Source: Candidatus Nitrosopumilus sp.
GTDB lineage: Archaea; Thermoproteota; Nitrososphaeria; Nitrososphaerales; Nitrosopumilaceae
Direction: 5' to 3'
NCBI GenBank assembly: GCA_025699075.1
Contig: JAILWG010000002.1
Coordinates: forward strand, 293,786 to 357,785
DNA length: 64,000 nucleotides
How positions within the stretch are numbered: position 1 is the stretch's first letter; each line of letters starts with the position of its first letter. The notes below the pieces were generated by a model that was given only the letters and a program-made list of their open reading frames with translations, was not told where the DNA came from and made no database searches. Positions 62,833 through 64,000 of this stretch are shown piece after piece. Both the position numbers and the translations under genes were made by a program.

Positions 62833-64000
62833 ATGTTTGATAAACTTCGTAGTGCATTTTCTAATGCAGCGAAAAGCCTTGGCGAAAAAGAACTTAATGA
62901 AAAAGACATTGAAGACATTCTCTTTGAATTAGAAATTTCCCTTTTAGAATCCGATGTAGCAACTGAAGTAATTGATTCCATTAAATCTGATCTTAAAGAA
63001 AAACTAATTGGCTCAAAGGTTGACAAAAAAGAAATTGAAAAATTTGTAAAAGATAGTTTGATTTCAAGCATTTCTTCTTTGTTTGATGCTGCAGGGGAGT
63101 ATGATCTCTTTGAAAAAATTAACGAGAAGAAAAGTCAAGGACAACCTTTTCTGATTTTGTTTGTTGGAATTAATGGAACTGGAAAAACTACATCACTAGC
63201 TAAACTTGCACATATGCTAAAAGAAGCAAAATATTCTGTAGTGATTGCAGCTGCCGATACTTTTAGAGCCGGTGCAATTGAGCAATTGCGAGAACATGCA
63301 AATCGCCTAAATCTAAAACTGGTTGCACAAAATTATAATTCAGATCCTGCAGCTGTTGCAAGAGATGCAGTGCTATATGCAAAGTCCCACAAGACTGATT
63401 GTGTTCTAATTGATACTGCAGGAAGAATGCAAACAAGTGAAAACTTGATGCAACAAATTGAAAAAATCACCAAAGTGGTAAATCCTGATATGAAAATTTT
63501 TGTAGGTGATTCTTTAGCAGGAAATGACACTGTAAATCAAGCAAGGGAATTTCATGAGCATGTAAAATTTGATGGCTCAATTTTGACTAAAAGCGATGCA
63601 GATGCAAGAGGCGGTGCTGCACTCTCTATTGTAAAGGTAACATCTACTCCTGTTCTTTATGTCGGAGTTGGACAAGAGTATCCTGATCTGAAGCCTTTTG
63701 ACAAGGAACTTTTTCTAGAAACTGTTTTTGGTTCGTTAGACAATGTGAATATTGCAAAAACTGCTGAACCAACACCAGAACCAGAACCAACACCAGAACC
63801 AGAACCAGAACCAACACCAGAACCAGAACCAACACCAGAACCTGAACCAACACCTGAACCAACACCAGAACCAGAACCAACACCAGAACCAGAACCAACA
63901 CCAGAACCAGAACCAACACCAGAACCAGAACCAACACCAGAACCAGAACCAACACCAGAACCAGAACCAACACCAGAACCAGAACCAACACCAGAACCAG
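62833..64000 (+). CDS. ftsY: Signal recognition particle receptor FtsY with Pro-Glu-Thr tail (3' partial)
   Basis: A SRP GTPase receptor that docks ribosome-SRP complexes at the membrane. The N domain (about 1-100) is helical, and the G domain shows GINGTGKTT (about 113-121), [20 protein letters not shown] and the closing [10 protein letters not shown]. The conserved protein ends with VFGSLDN near residue 305. From residue 312 on the frame continues, without a stop, into Pro-Glu-Pro-Glu-Pro-Thr repeats to the window edge (78 residues here). FtsY normally ends soon after the G domain, so this tail is very unusual. The gene is cut by the window end. Confidence 0.9.
   Translation, partial: MFDKLRSAFSNAAKSLGEKELNEKDIEDILFELEISLLESDVATEVIDSIKSDLKEKLIGSKVDKKEIEKFVKDSLISSISSLFDAAGEYDLFEKINEKKSQGQPFLILFVGINGTGKTTSLAKLAHMLKEAKYSVVIAAADTFRAGAIEQLREHANRLNLKLVAQNYNSDPAAVARDAVLYAKSHKTDCVLIDTAGRMQTSENLMQQIEKITKVVNPDMKIFVGDSLAGNDTVNQAREFHEHVKFDGSILTKSDADARGGAALSIVKVTSTPVLYVGVGQEYPDLKPFDKELFLETVFGSLDNVNIAKTAEPTPEPEPTPEPEPEPTPEPEPTPEPEPTPEPTPEPEPTPEPEPTPEPEPTPEPEPTPEPEPTPEPEPTPEPEPTPEP
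63766..64000 (+). repeat. Long tandem repeat encoding a Pro-Glu-Thr tail
   Basis: An 18-nt unit (CCAGAACCAGAACCAACA, encoding Pro-Glu-Pro-Glu-Pro-Thr) repeated with few variants and almost perfectly from about 63865 on. It runs off the window. The long minus-strand ORF in this stretch (Leu-Val repeats) is only its shadow. Confidence 0.9.

Noticed and set aside
63644..63991. Long minus-strand ORF of Leu-Val repeats
   Set aside because: It is the complement of the Pro-Glu-Thr repeat in ftsY and has no independent coding signs.
63766..64000. CRISPR array
   Set aside because: The repeat is an uninterrupted coding 18-nt tandem without spacers.

Overview
This window comes from a low-GC ammonia-oxidising archaeon of the Nitrososphaeria (Thaumarchaeota), most like Nitrosopumilus or Nitrosarchaeum. 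The signs are an unsplit RNA polymerase subunit A gene, archaeal ribosomal proteins (L19e, L30e, L32e, P0, P1/L12), archaeal D-aminoacyl-tRNA deacylase, several exported proteins ending in the PEFG sorting signal, and a tRNA with an intron at position 37/38. Many genes have a TATA box centred about 26 nt before the start codon, so many transcripts are probably leaderless. I used this spacing to choose several starts.

Layout. 1-4.6 kb: an S-layer-like protein, an exported protein with a Pro-Glu linker, and a small unknown gene. 4.6-11.2 kb: a B12-binding radical SAM protein, then a nickel-pincer cofactor cluster (mdh-larB on the minus strand; larC-larE-cysteine desulfurase on the plus strand). 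11.2-14.8 kb: four consecutive exported PEFG-CTERM proteins on the minus strand, three of which share an almost identical DNA block encoding the sorting signal. 15.0-27.5 kb: the transcription and translation cluster rpoH-rpoB-rpoA-LSm, two exported-protein genes, then L30e-nusA-S12-S7, ending at an intron-containing tRNA-Gln. 27.6-31.2 kb: small metabolic genes, including a geranylgeranyl-reductase-like flavoprotein and a nitroreductase. Between these two lies a striking intergenic element that folds as three matching hairpin arms inside one closing stem.

31.2-43.8 kb is an accessory region. It has an HTH protein, a type I restriction-modification locus with two specificity genes on opposite strands, hsdM, hsdR and a YgjP-like metallopeptidase. 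These are followed by a tRNA-like gene with conflicting identity elements, a winged-helix/AAA+ ATPase, a 51-codon ORF and a 323-residue protein of unknown function. 43.9-62.3 kb is again core: leuS, alaS, a DUF389 membrane protein, P1/L12, a TRIC-family membrane protein, P0-L1, an Lrp/AsnC regulator, L11-NusG-SecE, dtdA, ogt, L19e-L32e, PEP carboxykinase, a membrane-anchored subtilase and superoxide dismutase. 62.4-64 kb: prefoldin alpha and ftsY, the latter running off the window inside a long Pro-Glu-Thr repeat.

The best candidates for something undescribed are the three-armed RNA at 29844-29986, the tRNA-like gene at 40128-40215, and the neighbouring AAA+ cluster at 40226-43425.
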